Below, in pieces: positions 13,762 through 19,650 of a stretch of DNA of 42,012 bases. Source of the DNA: a virus; the IMG/VR virus record IMGVR_UViG_3300031251_000050, positions 1 to 42,012 of that record; one strand, 5' to 3'. The translations under genes and the position numbers were made by a program. The notes under the pieces are model-generated. The model saw only the letters and a list, made by a program, of their open reading frames with translations, made no database searches and was not told the DNA's origin. The first letter of the stretch is position 1. Each line of letters opens with the position of its first letter.

Positions 13762-14726
13762 CTACGATCGTCGGTCCCGAGGTCGCGTCGGCGACGGTGT
13801 GCCGCTTCTGCGGCGCGCCGTTCGTCGGCATCTATCGCGCGCAGTACACGTGCGCGCAGGAAGCGTGCGTAGCGGAGCGGGTGCGGGCGTACGAGCGCGA
13901 GCGCATGCGCGACCCGTCACGCGTGCTCGCATCTCGTGCCCGCAGCCGCGAGTGGGCGCGCGAGCATCGCGGGTGCCACCGGTCGGAGCCGTGGCTACTC
14001 GGGCAGCCTGCGCACGGATCGCATCTGCCCGGCGGCGGCTGCGAGATATTCGTGGCGCCAGCGCCGAAGTGGCCTGTCGAGCACCGCAACGTCCGCGCGC
14101 TGCACGGGGCGATCACCGCGCTTCTCGACCACGGGCACGACGAGGGCGAGCCTGGGCGTGGGCGCTGGCCAGAGTGGGCGCTCATCCCGTGGCCACGCGG
14201 CACGCTCGGCTGGGGCGTGTACTGGCGCACCGAGGCCGGAGCGGCGCTCGCATGCACGACCCGCGACGGCCGGCTCTACGACCGCGCGTGCGCCTTTCGC
14301 TTCGGCCCGCTCGTGCGGGTCAAGGCGCCCGAGATCGCCACGCGGGGGCGTCGGCGCATCGCGATCGATGCAGTCACGCCGGTGTCGATCCAGAGCGCCG
14401 ACAGGACCATCGAGCGCACGTCGCCAGATGCCACGTCGCTGATCTCGGCGCTGTCGCACGGCTTCGGCCGACGCTGCGGGCTGCTCGAAGATGTGCCGAC
14501 GAGCGACTTGCGGATCGAGGTCGTGAGCGACGAGACGCGCATCGAGACGGTGAAGCTCGGCGCGTACGCGTCGGCGAAATACGGCCATGTGCGCGGCTGG
14601 GTCGGCCGCGTCGTGGTCGAGTGCAACGCGCCAGCGCACTGGCTACTCGAGTGCGCGGCGCGGTGCGTGGGGCTCGGAGGCCGAACCGCGTTTGGTTTCG
14701 GTCGAGTGAGGGTGGCGCCGTGCTGA
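13749..14726 (+). CDS. Cas6-like RAMP endoribonuclease with N-terminal zinc ribbon
   Basis: This is a 325-residue protein from ATG 13749 (GGAGG upstream; a GTG at 13737 is an alternative). Residues 15-75 hold a zinc ribbon (C18, C21, C35, C40) and a basic helix. Residues 98-325 look like Cas6: a first ferredoxin unit with a candidate catalytic His in RNVRALHGAITALLDH (H119), a VTPVSIQ segment, and a C-terminal unit with RGWVGRVVVECNAP ending in the G-rich loop VGLGGRTAFGFGRVRV (307-322). Cas6 cuts CRISPR repeat RNA. Known IV-B systems lack Cas6, so its presence and the fused ribbon are unusual. It overlaps csf3 and the CysH-like gene. The Cas6 call is from motif order alone. Confidence 0.7.
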   Translation: MGGVATIVGPEVASATVCRFCGAPFVGIYRAQYTCAQEACVAERVRAYERERMRDPSRVLASRARSREWAREHRGCHRSEPWLLGQPAHGSHLPGGGCEIFVAPAPKWPVEHRNVRALHGAITALLDHGHDEGEPGRGRWPEWALIPWPRGTLGWGVYWRTEAGAALACTTRDGRLYDRACAFRFGPLVRVKAPEIATRGRRRIAIDAVTPVSIQSADRTIERTSPDATSLISALSHGFGRRCGLLEDVPTSDLRIEVVSDETRIETVKLGAYASAKYGHVRGWVGRVVVECNAPAHWLLECAARCVGLGGRTAFGFGRVRVAPC

Positions 14727-15448
14727 TCGAATGCGACCGGCACACGCGCGCCGATCTGGATCACTGGCGCATGCGCGAGCGGCAGGATGCCGTGCACTGC
14801 AAGCTCGCGAGCATGGCGCGCAAGATCGACGCGGCGAAGCGAGCGATCGCGACCTTCGACGCTCACCATCGAGGCGCCTACTACGTGGGCGCGTCCTGGG
14901 GGAAGGACTCGGTCGTGGTCGCCTCGATCGCGTACGCCGCGGGCGTGCCGGCACCGCTCGTGTACGTGCGGGTCGAGCCGATGGCGAACCCGCACTGCAC
15001 GCTCGTGCGCGACGCCTTCCTTGCTGCGCACGCGGCCGACTACGACGAAGTGCGCATCGACTGCGAGCGCGACGAGCATGGGCGCTTCCCGAGCGTCGGG
15101 CGCCTGGAGTCAGGCTTCGCCATCGCTGCCGAGCGCCACGGCGACGCGTACGTGAGCGGCGTACGCGCCGAGGAGAGCGGAGCGCGCCGGCTGCGGATGG
15201 GCGCGCACGGAGTCGAGAGCCTGCGCACGTGCGCACCGATCGGCTGGTGGCGCGGTGAGGACGTCTTCGCCTACCTGCACGCGCACGAGCTGCCCGTGCA
15301 CCCGGCTTACGCGATGACGATGGGCGGACGGCTCGACCGCAACAGGATCCGCGTGGCCACCATCGGAGGCGAGCGCGGCACCGGGCACGGGCGAGCAGAC
15401 TGGGAGGCGCGGTACTACCCGCGAGAATCCGCAGCAATCCTGGCGTAA
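14720..15448 (+). CDS. CysH-like PP-loop (PAPS-reductase family) protein of the type IV module
   Basis: This is a 242-residue protein from GTG 14720 (GAGGG upstream), overlapping the Cas6-like gene by 7 bases. The PP-loop is S59-WGKDS-V, the nucleotide-alpha-hydrolase motif. Later ESGFAIAAERHGDAYVSGVR and RAEESGARR (about 149-157) give the conserved G-x-R-x-x-E-S pattern, followed by CAPIGWWRGEDVFAYLHAHE. The Cys-rich sulfate-reduction tail of true CysH is absent. IV-B CRISPR loci are known to carry a CysH-like ancillary gene of unknown function, and this fits. RNA or nucleotide modification is possible but unproven. It ends the CRISPR block. Confidence 0.85.
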   Translation: MLIECDRHTRADLDHWRMRERQDAVHCKLASMARKIDAAKRAIATFDAHHRGAYYVGASWGKDSVVVASIAYAAGVPAPLVYVRVEPMANPHCTLVRDAFLAAHAADYDEVRIDCERDEHGRFPSVGRLESGFAIAAERHGDAYVSGVRAEESGARRLRMGAHGVESLRTCAPIGWWRGEDVFAYLHAHELPVHPAYAMTMGGRLDRNRIRVATIGGERGTGHGRADWEARYYPRESAAILA

Positions 15449-15482
15449 CGCAGCGCGGCTGTCGATTTGTTCGCCGAACCCC

Positions 15483-15514
15483 TTGCGCATCGTAGTTAGA
15501 GATATCATTATCTC
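15483..15514 (+). promoter_or_regulatory. AT-rich palindrome and candidate promoter
   Basis: The gap 15449-15554 between the CysH-like gene and the next gene contains an unusually AT-rich patch. TTGCGC (15483-15488), a 17-base spacer and CATTAT (15506-15511) form a moderate promoter. GAGATA (15499-15504) and TATCTC (15509-15514) are perfect inverted arms around TCAT and overlap the -10. It could be a promoter with operator that restarts transcription after the CRISPR block, or a structured RNA element. No second copy was seen. Confidence 0.45.
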
Positions 15515-15554
15515 ACTCATGCAGCGCGGTGCTGCACGGCAAGGAGCACGGGAC

Positions 15555-15737
15555 ATGGCGACTTTTCAGATCATCTCGGCGCAGGGCGTGGACATGGGCG
15601 TGTACGAAGCGGCCGACGCCGCTGGCGCGCTAGACGCGATGGCGCGCGACGCGGGCTACAAGAGCCAGGCGGATGCCGCCGAAGTCGCTGGGCCCTTCGA
15701 TGGGACCGTGACGGAGATCGCCGCAGAGGACGCGTGA
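15555..15737 (+). CDS. Small conserved-looking protein, 60 residues
   Basis: ATG 15555 follows AAGGAG at an 8-base spacing. The protein begins ATFQIISAQGVDMGVYEAA and continues through a helix AAGALDAMARDAGYKS and an acidic end. The arrangement (a beta hairpin ending in a Tyr, then a helix with DAMARDAGY) recalls small proteins found in phages and proteobacteria, some described as host-derived. The function is not known. It has its own candidate promoter, and its stop overlaps the GTG of the next gene. Confidence 0.7.
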   Translation: MATFQIISAQGVDMGVYEAADAAGALDAMARDAGYKSQADAAEVAGPFDGTVTEIAAEDA

Positions 15738-15937
15738 CCGACCGCCACCCCGGCGGCCGGCCCGTCACGACGGCGCGTGGCGCCGCCGCTGGCCGCCAGT
15801 TCCTCGTCAGGCTCAGCGCCAACGAAGCCGAGGCCATCGAACGCGCAGCCGAGCTGGCAGGGCAGAGCGCGGCCTCGTGGCTGCGCGATGCCGGGCTGCG
15901 GGCGGCGAAGCGGCGGCGATCTGTGGCCAGCGAGTGA
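15734..15937 (+). CDS. Ribbon-helix-helix-like DNA-binding protein (MobC/antitoxin-like)
   Basis: This is a 67-residue protein from GTG 15734 in a GTGA overlap. After a basic, Gly-rich N-terminus, FLVRLSANEAEAIERAAELA gives the ribbon and helix A, and QSAASWLRDAGLRAAKRR gives helix B. This is the common form of plasmid-mobilisation accessory and antitoxin RHH proteins. It is probably a small transcription factor; the nearby palindrome at 15499-15514 is a candidate site. No toxin or relaxase is seen beside it. Confidence 0.6.
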   Translation: MTDRHPGGRPVTTARGAAAGRQFLVRLSANEAEAIERAAELAGQSAASWLRDAGLRAAKRRRSVASE

Positions 15938-15957
15938 CGGACTCCAGACGCACGAAA

Positions 15958-15987
15958 GCCCCGACCCCTCGCGAGAGGAGCCGGGGC
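15958..15987 (+). repeat. Intergenic hairpin with GCGA tetraloop
   Basis: GCCCCG (15958-15963) pairs with CGGGGC (15982-15987), and an inner CCTC/GAGG stem (15967-15970 with 15975-15978) closes on GCGA (15971-15974). It lies 20 bases after the RHH gene and before the ribosome site of the next gene. No T-tract follows. It is similar in style to the hairpins at 6526 and 7232 and may act in processing or attenuation. Confidence 0.55.
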
Positions 15988-16002
15988 GGATAGGATGAGC
16001 AG

Positions 16003-16317
16003 ATGAGCGAGTGGCCATGCGACTACCTCGACGATATCCGCGAGGCGCTCGGCGCCGAGCATGACGAGATGACCGAGGACGCCGCCAAGCGCGTCGTGCG
16101 CGAGCGCGACGAGGCGAGGCGGCAAGCGGACCGCCTCGTGCGCGAGATGGAAGGCGCTCGCAGCGAATCGCGGCAGTGGCGGGAGCACTACGAGAAGTTA
16201 GTCTCCGGCCGCGTGCGCATCGAGGTGATCCCGCCGACGGACAGGCATCCCGTGACGCTACTCGTGCGGGACGTGGTGGAGATCGACACCGACGGCGACG
16301 CCGGGATCGACCGCTAG
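16003..16317 (+). CDS. Hypothetical coiled-coil/beta protein, last gene of the plus-strand operon
   Basis: This is a 104-residue protein from ATG 16003. It has a helical first half with charged heptads (VVRERDEARRQADRLVREME) and a C-terminal beta part, VRIEVIPPTDRHPVTLLV. No family is recognised. Its stop codon TAG (16315-16317) overlaps the stop codon of the convergent minus-strand gene within the sequence CTAG, so the early and late operons meet here without any spacer. Confidence 0.55.
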   Translation: MSEWPCDYLDDIREALGAEHDEMTEDAAKRVVRERDEARRQADRLVREMEGARSESRQWREHYEKLVSGRVRIEVIPPTDRHPVTLLVRDVVEIDTDGDAGIDR

Positions 16318-16664
16318 TCGCTGCTCGGCGGCGCGGCGTGCTGCACATGGCAAACGGCCTGGAGCTGCGCGATCACGTTCGCCGCTCGGTGCGTCCGCGC
16401 CCGCAGGTCGGTCACTGCCAGGTCGATCGCGTCGAGTCGCTGCTCGTGCACGGCGTGGCCCGTCTCGAGGGCCCGCACCCTCGTCGCGTCGTCGCGCGCG
16501 TCGGCGATGGCGCGGTGCAGCTCGGCGGACGTGAGCCGGAGCTGCACCACGGCGGCCACGACGAGGCTGATGACCGTGAACGCACCGCCGATCGCGGCGT
16601 AGAGCGTCGAGGTCGACACGGTGACGATGTCGCTGGCCTGGGTCACCGATGACGCGACCGCCAC
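16314..16664 (-). CDS. Membrane-anchored coiled-coil protein (spanin- or holin-like)
   Basis: This is a 116-residue protein. Residues about 20-42 (LYAAIGGAFTVISLVVAAVV) form one transmembrane segment near the N-terminus. The rest is helical, with a heptad-like middle (residues 45-95), and it ends with a short His/Cys/Pro tail. One N-terminal membrane anchor plus a periplasmic coiled coil is the shape of inner-membrane spanins, and the place next to the endolysin supports a role in lysis. It is the last gene of the minus-strand operon. A phage virion hemolysin-like family is another option. Confidence 0.5.
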   Translation of the reverse strand: MAVASSVTQASDIVTVSTSTLYAAIGGAFTVISLVVAAVVQLRLTSAELHRAIADARDDATRVRALETGHAVHEQRLDAIDLAVTDLRARTHRAANVIAQLQAVCHVQHAAPPSSD

Positions 16665-16759
16665 GCGTGGATCTCGCTCCGAGCTCGGGTGATGCTGATG
16701 AGTGACTGCGTGGCGAGCGCGCCGGCAGCGGCGAGCACGACTGCGGCGACGACATCCAT
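16643..16759 (-). CDS. 38-residue small membrane protein
   Basis: MDVVAAVVLAAAGALATQSL is a membrane segment followed by a short basic tail with ARSEIHAWRSRHR. GAGGAG lies 10 bases before the ATG at 16759, and a GTG at 16765 that overlaps the endolysin stop is an alternative start. It overlaps the next gene by 22 bases. The size, single membrane span and basic tail next to the endolysin suggest a lysis accessory or small holin. Not recognised at family level. Confidence 0.5.
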   Translation of the reverse strand: MDVVAAVVLAAAGALATQSLISITRARSEIHAWRSRHR

Positions 16760-16761
16760 GA

Positions 16762-17688
16762 TCACGTGTCTCCTCGGTGCGCGAGCTCGCGCGTGAGAGC
16801 GTCGTAGGTCGCGGCGTTCAGGACTCCATCGGCGGCGATGCCGTGCGCCGACTGGAAGCTCGCGACCGCGTGCCCAGTCTCGCCGCCATAGATGCCATCG
16901 GCACCCCATCGCGGCAGGGCGTACCCGAGCGCCAAGAGCGCGCGCTGGGCGTCGATGATGGTGCCGACCACCACGGGCGCGGGGGCGGGCGACGGGAGCG
17001 TTACGGGGGCGTTGGCGAGCTTCGAGCGCGCGATGAACGCGGCCACGTCTTGCTCGTCGAGCTTGCCGTCGGCGTTGACGTCTTCGACGAACACGTCGCG
17101 GTCGACGTCCACGGCGATGCCGCCGACGTGCTCGCCACCGTTGCCCGAGTACTGCCACTCGCAGAACCGCCCCTGCCACTGCGACGGCACGAGCGGATGC
17201 TGCGCCGACGTGTAGTGCGCGACCCAGAGCGGGCGGCTGATGAGCGGCGAGTCCTTCGGCCAGTCGGCGACAGCCGACGTGAACCCGATCCCGGTGTAGA
17301 TGACCCACTGCCGCCGCGTCGCGGGCTCGACGATCGCGAGGTACTGGACCGCCGCAGCGTGCTCGCGCGCGCCGCCGTGGACCTCCCAGTCGAGCATGGG
17401 CGGCAGCTCGTCGTCGTCGACCTGGCCCACGACGCCGAGGAACGCGCGAGCCTGCGCGGCCACGTCGCCGCCTGGGTAGATGACGCCGTAGCTGCCGAAG
17501 CGCAGTCCGGCCTTGCGCGCGCCGTCGCGGTAGCTGTGGTGACGAGAGTCGGGCGAGGTGCCGTTCGTCGCTCGAGCGACGACGCCGACGACGCGCCGGC
17601 CATCGGGCGAGCGCCACGCGGCGACGGCGTTCCAGTCGATCGCGCCTTGCAGCGACGACACGTCGATCATGAGCAGGCCAGCAGGCAT
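16762..17688 (-). CDS. GH25 lysozyme endolysin with EF-hand loop and peptidoglycan-binding domain
   Basis: This is a 308-residue protein from ATG 17688 (AAAGGATCC upstream; the ATG overlaps the previous TGA). The GH25 domain spans about residues 5-200: MIDVSSLQGAIDWNAV holds D9, and PPMLDWEVHG holds the D-W-E pair (D100, E102), with the WQY strand near 180. A calcium-loop-like DVNADGKLDEQD (203-214) follows, of EF-hand/dockerin type. A Pro-rich linker leads to a peptidoglycan-binding domain (245-300: QRALLALGY, then DGIYGGETGHAVASFQ). It has no signal peptide, so a holin is needed. It cleaves the glycan at host lysis. Confidence 0.9.
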   Translation of the reverse strand: MPAGLLMIDVSSLQGAIDWNAVAAWRSPDGRRVVGVVARATNGTSPDSRHHSYRDGARKAGLRFGSYGVIYPGGDVAAQARAFLGVVGQVDDDELPPMLDWEVHGGAREHAAAVQYLAIVEPATRRQWVIYTGIGFTSAVADWPKDSPLISRPLWVAHYTSAQHPLVPSQWQGRFCEWQYSGNGGEHVGGIAVDVDRDVFVEDVNADGKLDEQDVAAFIARSKLANAPVTLPSPAPAPVVVGTIIDAQRALLALGYALPRWGADGIYGGETGHAVASFQSAHGIAADGVLNAATYDALTRELAHRGDT

Positions 17689-17936
17689 CACGGATCCTTT
17701 CGGTAGCCAGTCCATGCACGCGGCGCGTGGCTGCGCGCGACGGCGCCGAGCCATTCGCCGATGACCTTGCCGGCGGCCGGGCGCTCTTCGCTCGACACGC
17801 TCGGATCGTCGACGTGCCAGGTCATCACGTCGCCCGTGCGGCGGATGTCGATGGCGCACGGGTGCGAGCAGAACGACGCGCGGACGTACGCCTCGTCGTC
17901 GATGGGCACCGGCAGCCGCCCGATGATGATGCTCAC
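17688..17936 (-). CDS. Hypothetical protein, 82 residues
   Basis: This protein starts from GTG 17936, in a GTGA overlap with the upstream gene, and ends in an ATGA overlap with the endolysin. The sequence begins SIIIGRLPVPIDDEAYVRAS, includes two Cys (FCSHPC) and IDIRRTGDVMTWHVDDPS, and ends with VIGEWLGAVARS and a basic tail. It looks like a small compact domain. No family is recognised. Its position between a small virion-like gene and lysozyme gives no clear function. Confidence 0.5.
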   Translation of the reverse strand: MSIIIGRLPVPIDDEAYVRASFCSHPCAIDIRRTGDVMTWHVDDPSVSSEERPAAGKVIGEWLGAVARSHAPRAWTGYRKDP

Positions 17937-18269
17937 GCGCTCACCACGTCGAGCCGGATCGGCGACTGCGACGGGTCGGGGTACGTCGTGATCGAGCCGT
18001 CGGCGAGCGTCACCCGCACTCGAATCGAGTACCAGCCCGACATGCCGGCGAGCTCGCCCGCTGCCCACGTGTGGGGTCCGCAGCAGCCGCCGCTGTGCTG
18101 GCGAGCCCATGGGGAGGCGCACGAGCAGGTTCTGCCCAATGATCGCCGTATCGGCGTCGGTCGGCTGGATGCCATCGTACACGTCGACGAAGCCGCCGTT
18201 CGCCTGCGCCAGCACGGTGTCGAGCGCGAGATTGCGGTAGGCCACCGCGAGCTTGCTGTTGGTGGCCAT
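17933..18269 (-). pseudogene. Virion-associated small protein with an internal frameshift
   Basis: The N-terminal part, from ATG 18269, reads NSKLAVAYRNLALDTVLAQA, then GFVDVYDGIQPTDADTAI, a pattern seen in small phage tail-end proteins. Around 18110-18090 the high-GC-third-position frame shifts by one base (+1), and coding continues as HTWAAGELAGMSGWYSIRVR and LADGSITTYPDPSQSPIRLD to a TGA at 17935-17933. The original frame stays open into the next gene, but its codon use there is poor. It may be a disrupted gene, a sequencing error, or a recoding site (CTCCCCATG lies nearby). The C-terminal half alone has no ribosome site of its own. Confidence 0.55.
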
Positions 18270-18272
18270 GTC

Positions 18273-18599
18273 TCACGGCTCCTTGCAGACGATGCCGCCG
18301 CAGGCGCGCACCTCGTCGCGGGTTTGGGCGGCCATCCAACAGCGCGCGGGGAACACCGTCAGGCGCTCGGCCGCGACCTGCTCGATCTTCGGCTGGCAAG
18401 CCTTGTCGAAGCCTTCGGCGCAGCCGATCGCCACGAGCTTCAAGCACAACTCCGCCGATGACGGCGGCGCCCCGGCATCGCTCGCCGCAGGTCGCGGCGG
18501 CTGCGACACGGGGCAGCCCGCGAGCGCCATCGTCGCGGCGGCGTAGGTGAGGAGCATCCCCAGAGCGAGGCCGATGGCAGTGCGTTCGTCGCGGCTCAC
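18273..18599 (-). CDS. Cys-rich lipoprotein
   Basis: This is a 108-residue protein from GTG 18599, with GGAGG 5 bases upstream and the start overlapping the papain-like gene's stop. The N-terminus is a lipoprotein signal: basic MSRDER, then a hydrophobic LALGMLLTYAAATM and the lipobox LAGC. After a Pro/Ser-rich linker the mature domain has six further Cys, suggesting disulfides in the periplasm. It may act at the outer membrane in lysis (as an o-spanin-like protein) or in superinfection exclusion. Both are inference. Confidence 0.6.
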   Translation of the reverse strand: MSRDERTAIGLALGMLLTYAAATMALAGCPVSQPPRPAASDAGAPPSSAELCLKLVAIGCAEGFDKACQPKIEQVAAERLTVFPARCWMAAQTRDEVRACGGIVCKEP

Positions 18600-19387
18600 G
18601 ATGACCTCCGCACGTCGATGGCGCGCAGGCCCCACGCGGCGTTGATGAACGCCTCGGTGGCCCACGTGCTGCCCTCGGTGGCCCATCCGCGGCCCCACGA
18701 GTTGCGCACCAAGAACTGCGTCTGCCCGTCGACGGTGCGATACGCGAGCACGCACTGCGCATGGTCGCCGCCGTGCTTGTCGGCGGGGTCGCACGGCTCG
18801 GCGATGAAGCCCGGACCGGCGGCCATGTACGCGCTGTCGACGAAGCACTCGACCACGAGCGGCACACCCGCGGCGAGCAGCCTGCGCGCCTGCGACACGC
18901 GGTCGCCCGTCACCTCGTAGGTCGTGACCAGCGTCGTGCGGTCGCACTCCTCGAGCTCGTCGAGCGTCAGTTCGTCGAGCAGGTGCGCCAGGTCGACGTC
19001 CGAGTAGCGGCCCGCGAGCGGCGACATCGGGCGGATGCCCCAGCGCGAGATCGCCGACGACACCGCGAGCGCGGAGCACCCGCCATCCGTCAGCGGCTCG
19101 TACTGGCCGTCAGGAAACTGTGCGCGGTCGAGCGAGCGCGCGAGCCTGTAGAGCGAGTCGGGCGACGGCACCCACGGCAGCGGCGCGCCACGGGTCGACA
19201 GGCGCGCAGCGATGGCCGTCGCATGGGCGTGGCCCTCGCACGAGCCGGACGCGTCCTGGTCCATCACGTCGGGCGCGTGGTCGACGAGCGTCATCGCGGG
19301 CGGCGTGCTGCCGCCCATCGCGACGCGGGCGACCAGATGCGACGCAGGCGCGTGGCAGCCGGCCGGGGAGCGGATGGCGCCGAACAT
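18596..19387 (-). CDS. Papain-like (C1A) cysteine protease
   Basis: This is a 263-residue protein starting at ATG 19387. The active-site motif is QDASGSCEGHAHA with Q44 and C50, near the papain QGxCGSCWAF pattern. The catalytic His is in HGGDHAQCVLAYRTVD (H209), and the Asn in FLVRNSWGRGW (N229). The order Gln-Cys-His-Asn and the spacing fit family C1A. There is no prodomain or signal peptide. Papain-like enzymes are rare in phages; possible roles are processing of virion proteins, degradation of a host surface protein, or lysis. It is flanked by two lipoprotein genes with overlapping starts. Confidence 0.85.
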   Translation of the reverse strand: MFGAIRSPAGCHAPASHLVARVAMGGSTPPAMTLVDHAPDVMDQDASGSCEGHAHATAIAARLSTRGAPLPWVPSPDSLYRLARSLDRAQFPDGQYEPLTDGGCSALAVSSAISRWGIRPMSPLAGRYSDVDLAHLLDELTLDELEECDRTTLVTTYEVTGDRVSQARRLLAAGVPLVVECFVDSAYMAAGPGFIAEPCDPADKHGGDHAQCVLAYRTVDGQTQFLVRNSWGRGWATEGSTWATEAFINAAWGLRAIDVRRSS

Positions 19388-19650
19388 CAGGGCACGCTCG
19401 CCGCGCGCGAGAGGCCCGCACGCTTCGCGCTGGCAAAGATGTCGACGACGTCGCTCAGGACGAGCCCGCCGCACGCCTCGGCCGCTTGCTCGGGCGAGTT
19501 GCCCCCGGCGTAGTGCGCGAGCACGCAGGCGATGGCGTCGCGCGTGGTCTTGTCGATGGCCTTCGAGTGCGCGCTCCACCACGCGCAGGACGAGCACGCG
19601 AGCGCGAGCGAGATCATGGCAACGGCCGCGACCCTGCCAGCGAGGATCAC
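19387..19650 (-). CDS. Small lipoprotein
   Basis: This is an 87-residue protein from GTG 19650 in a GTGA overlap with the holin-like gene. A signal peptide MILAGRVAAVAMISLALAC with a lipobox at LALAC directs lipidation at Cys19; further Cys follow (SSC). The mature part is helical, with VLAHYAGGNSPEQAAEACGG and LSDVVDIFASAKRAGL. The place between a membrane protein and the papain-like protease suggests lysis or surface modification. It ends by a TGATG overlap with the next gene. Confidence 0.6.
   Translation of the reverse strand: MILAGRVAAVAMISLALACSSCAWWSAHSKAIDKTTRDAIACVLAHYAGGNSPEQAAEACGGLVLSDVVDIFASAKRAGLSRAASVP

Noticed and set aside
13670-14719. N-terminal extension of the CysH-like frame across the Cas6-like gene
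   Set aside because: The added residues are Arg/Ala-rich shadow sequence; homologous features begin after GTG 14720, which has its own ribosome site.
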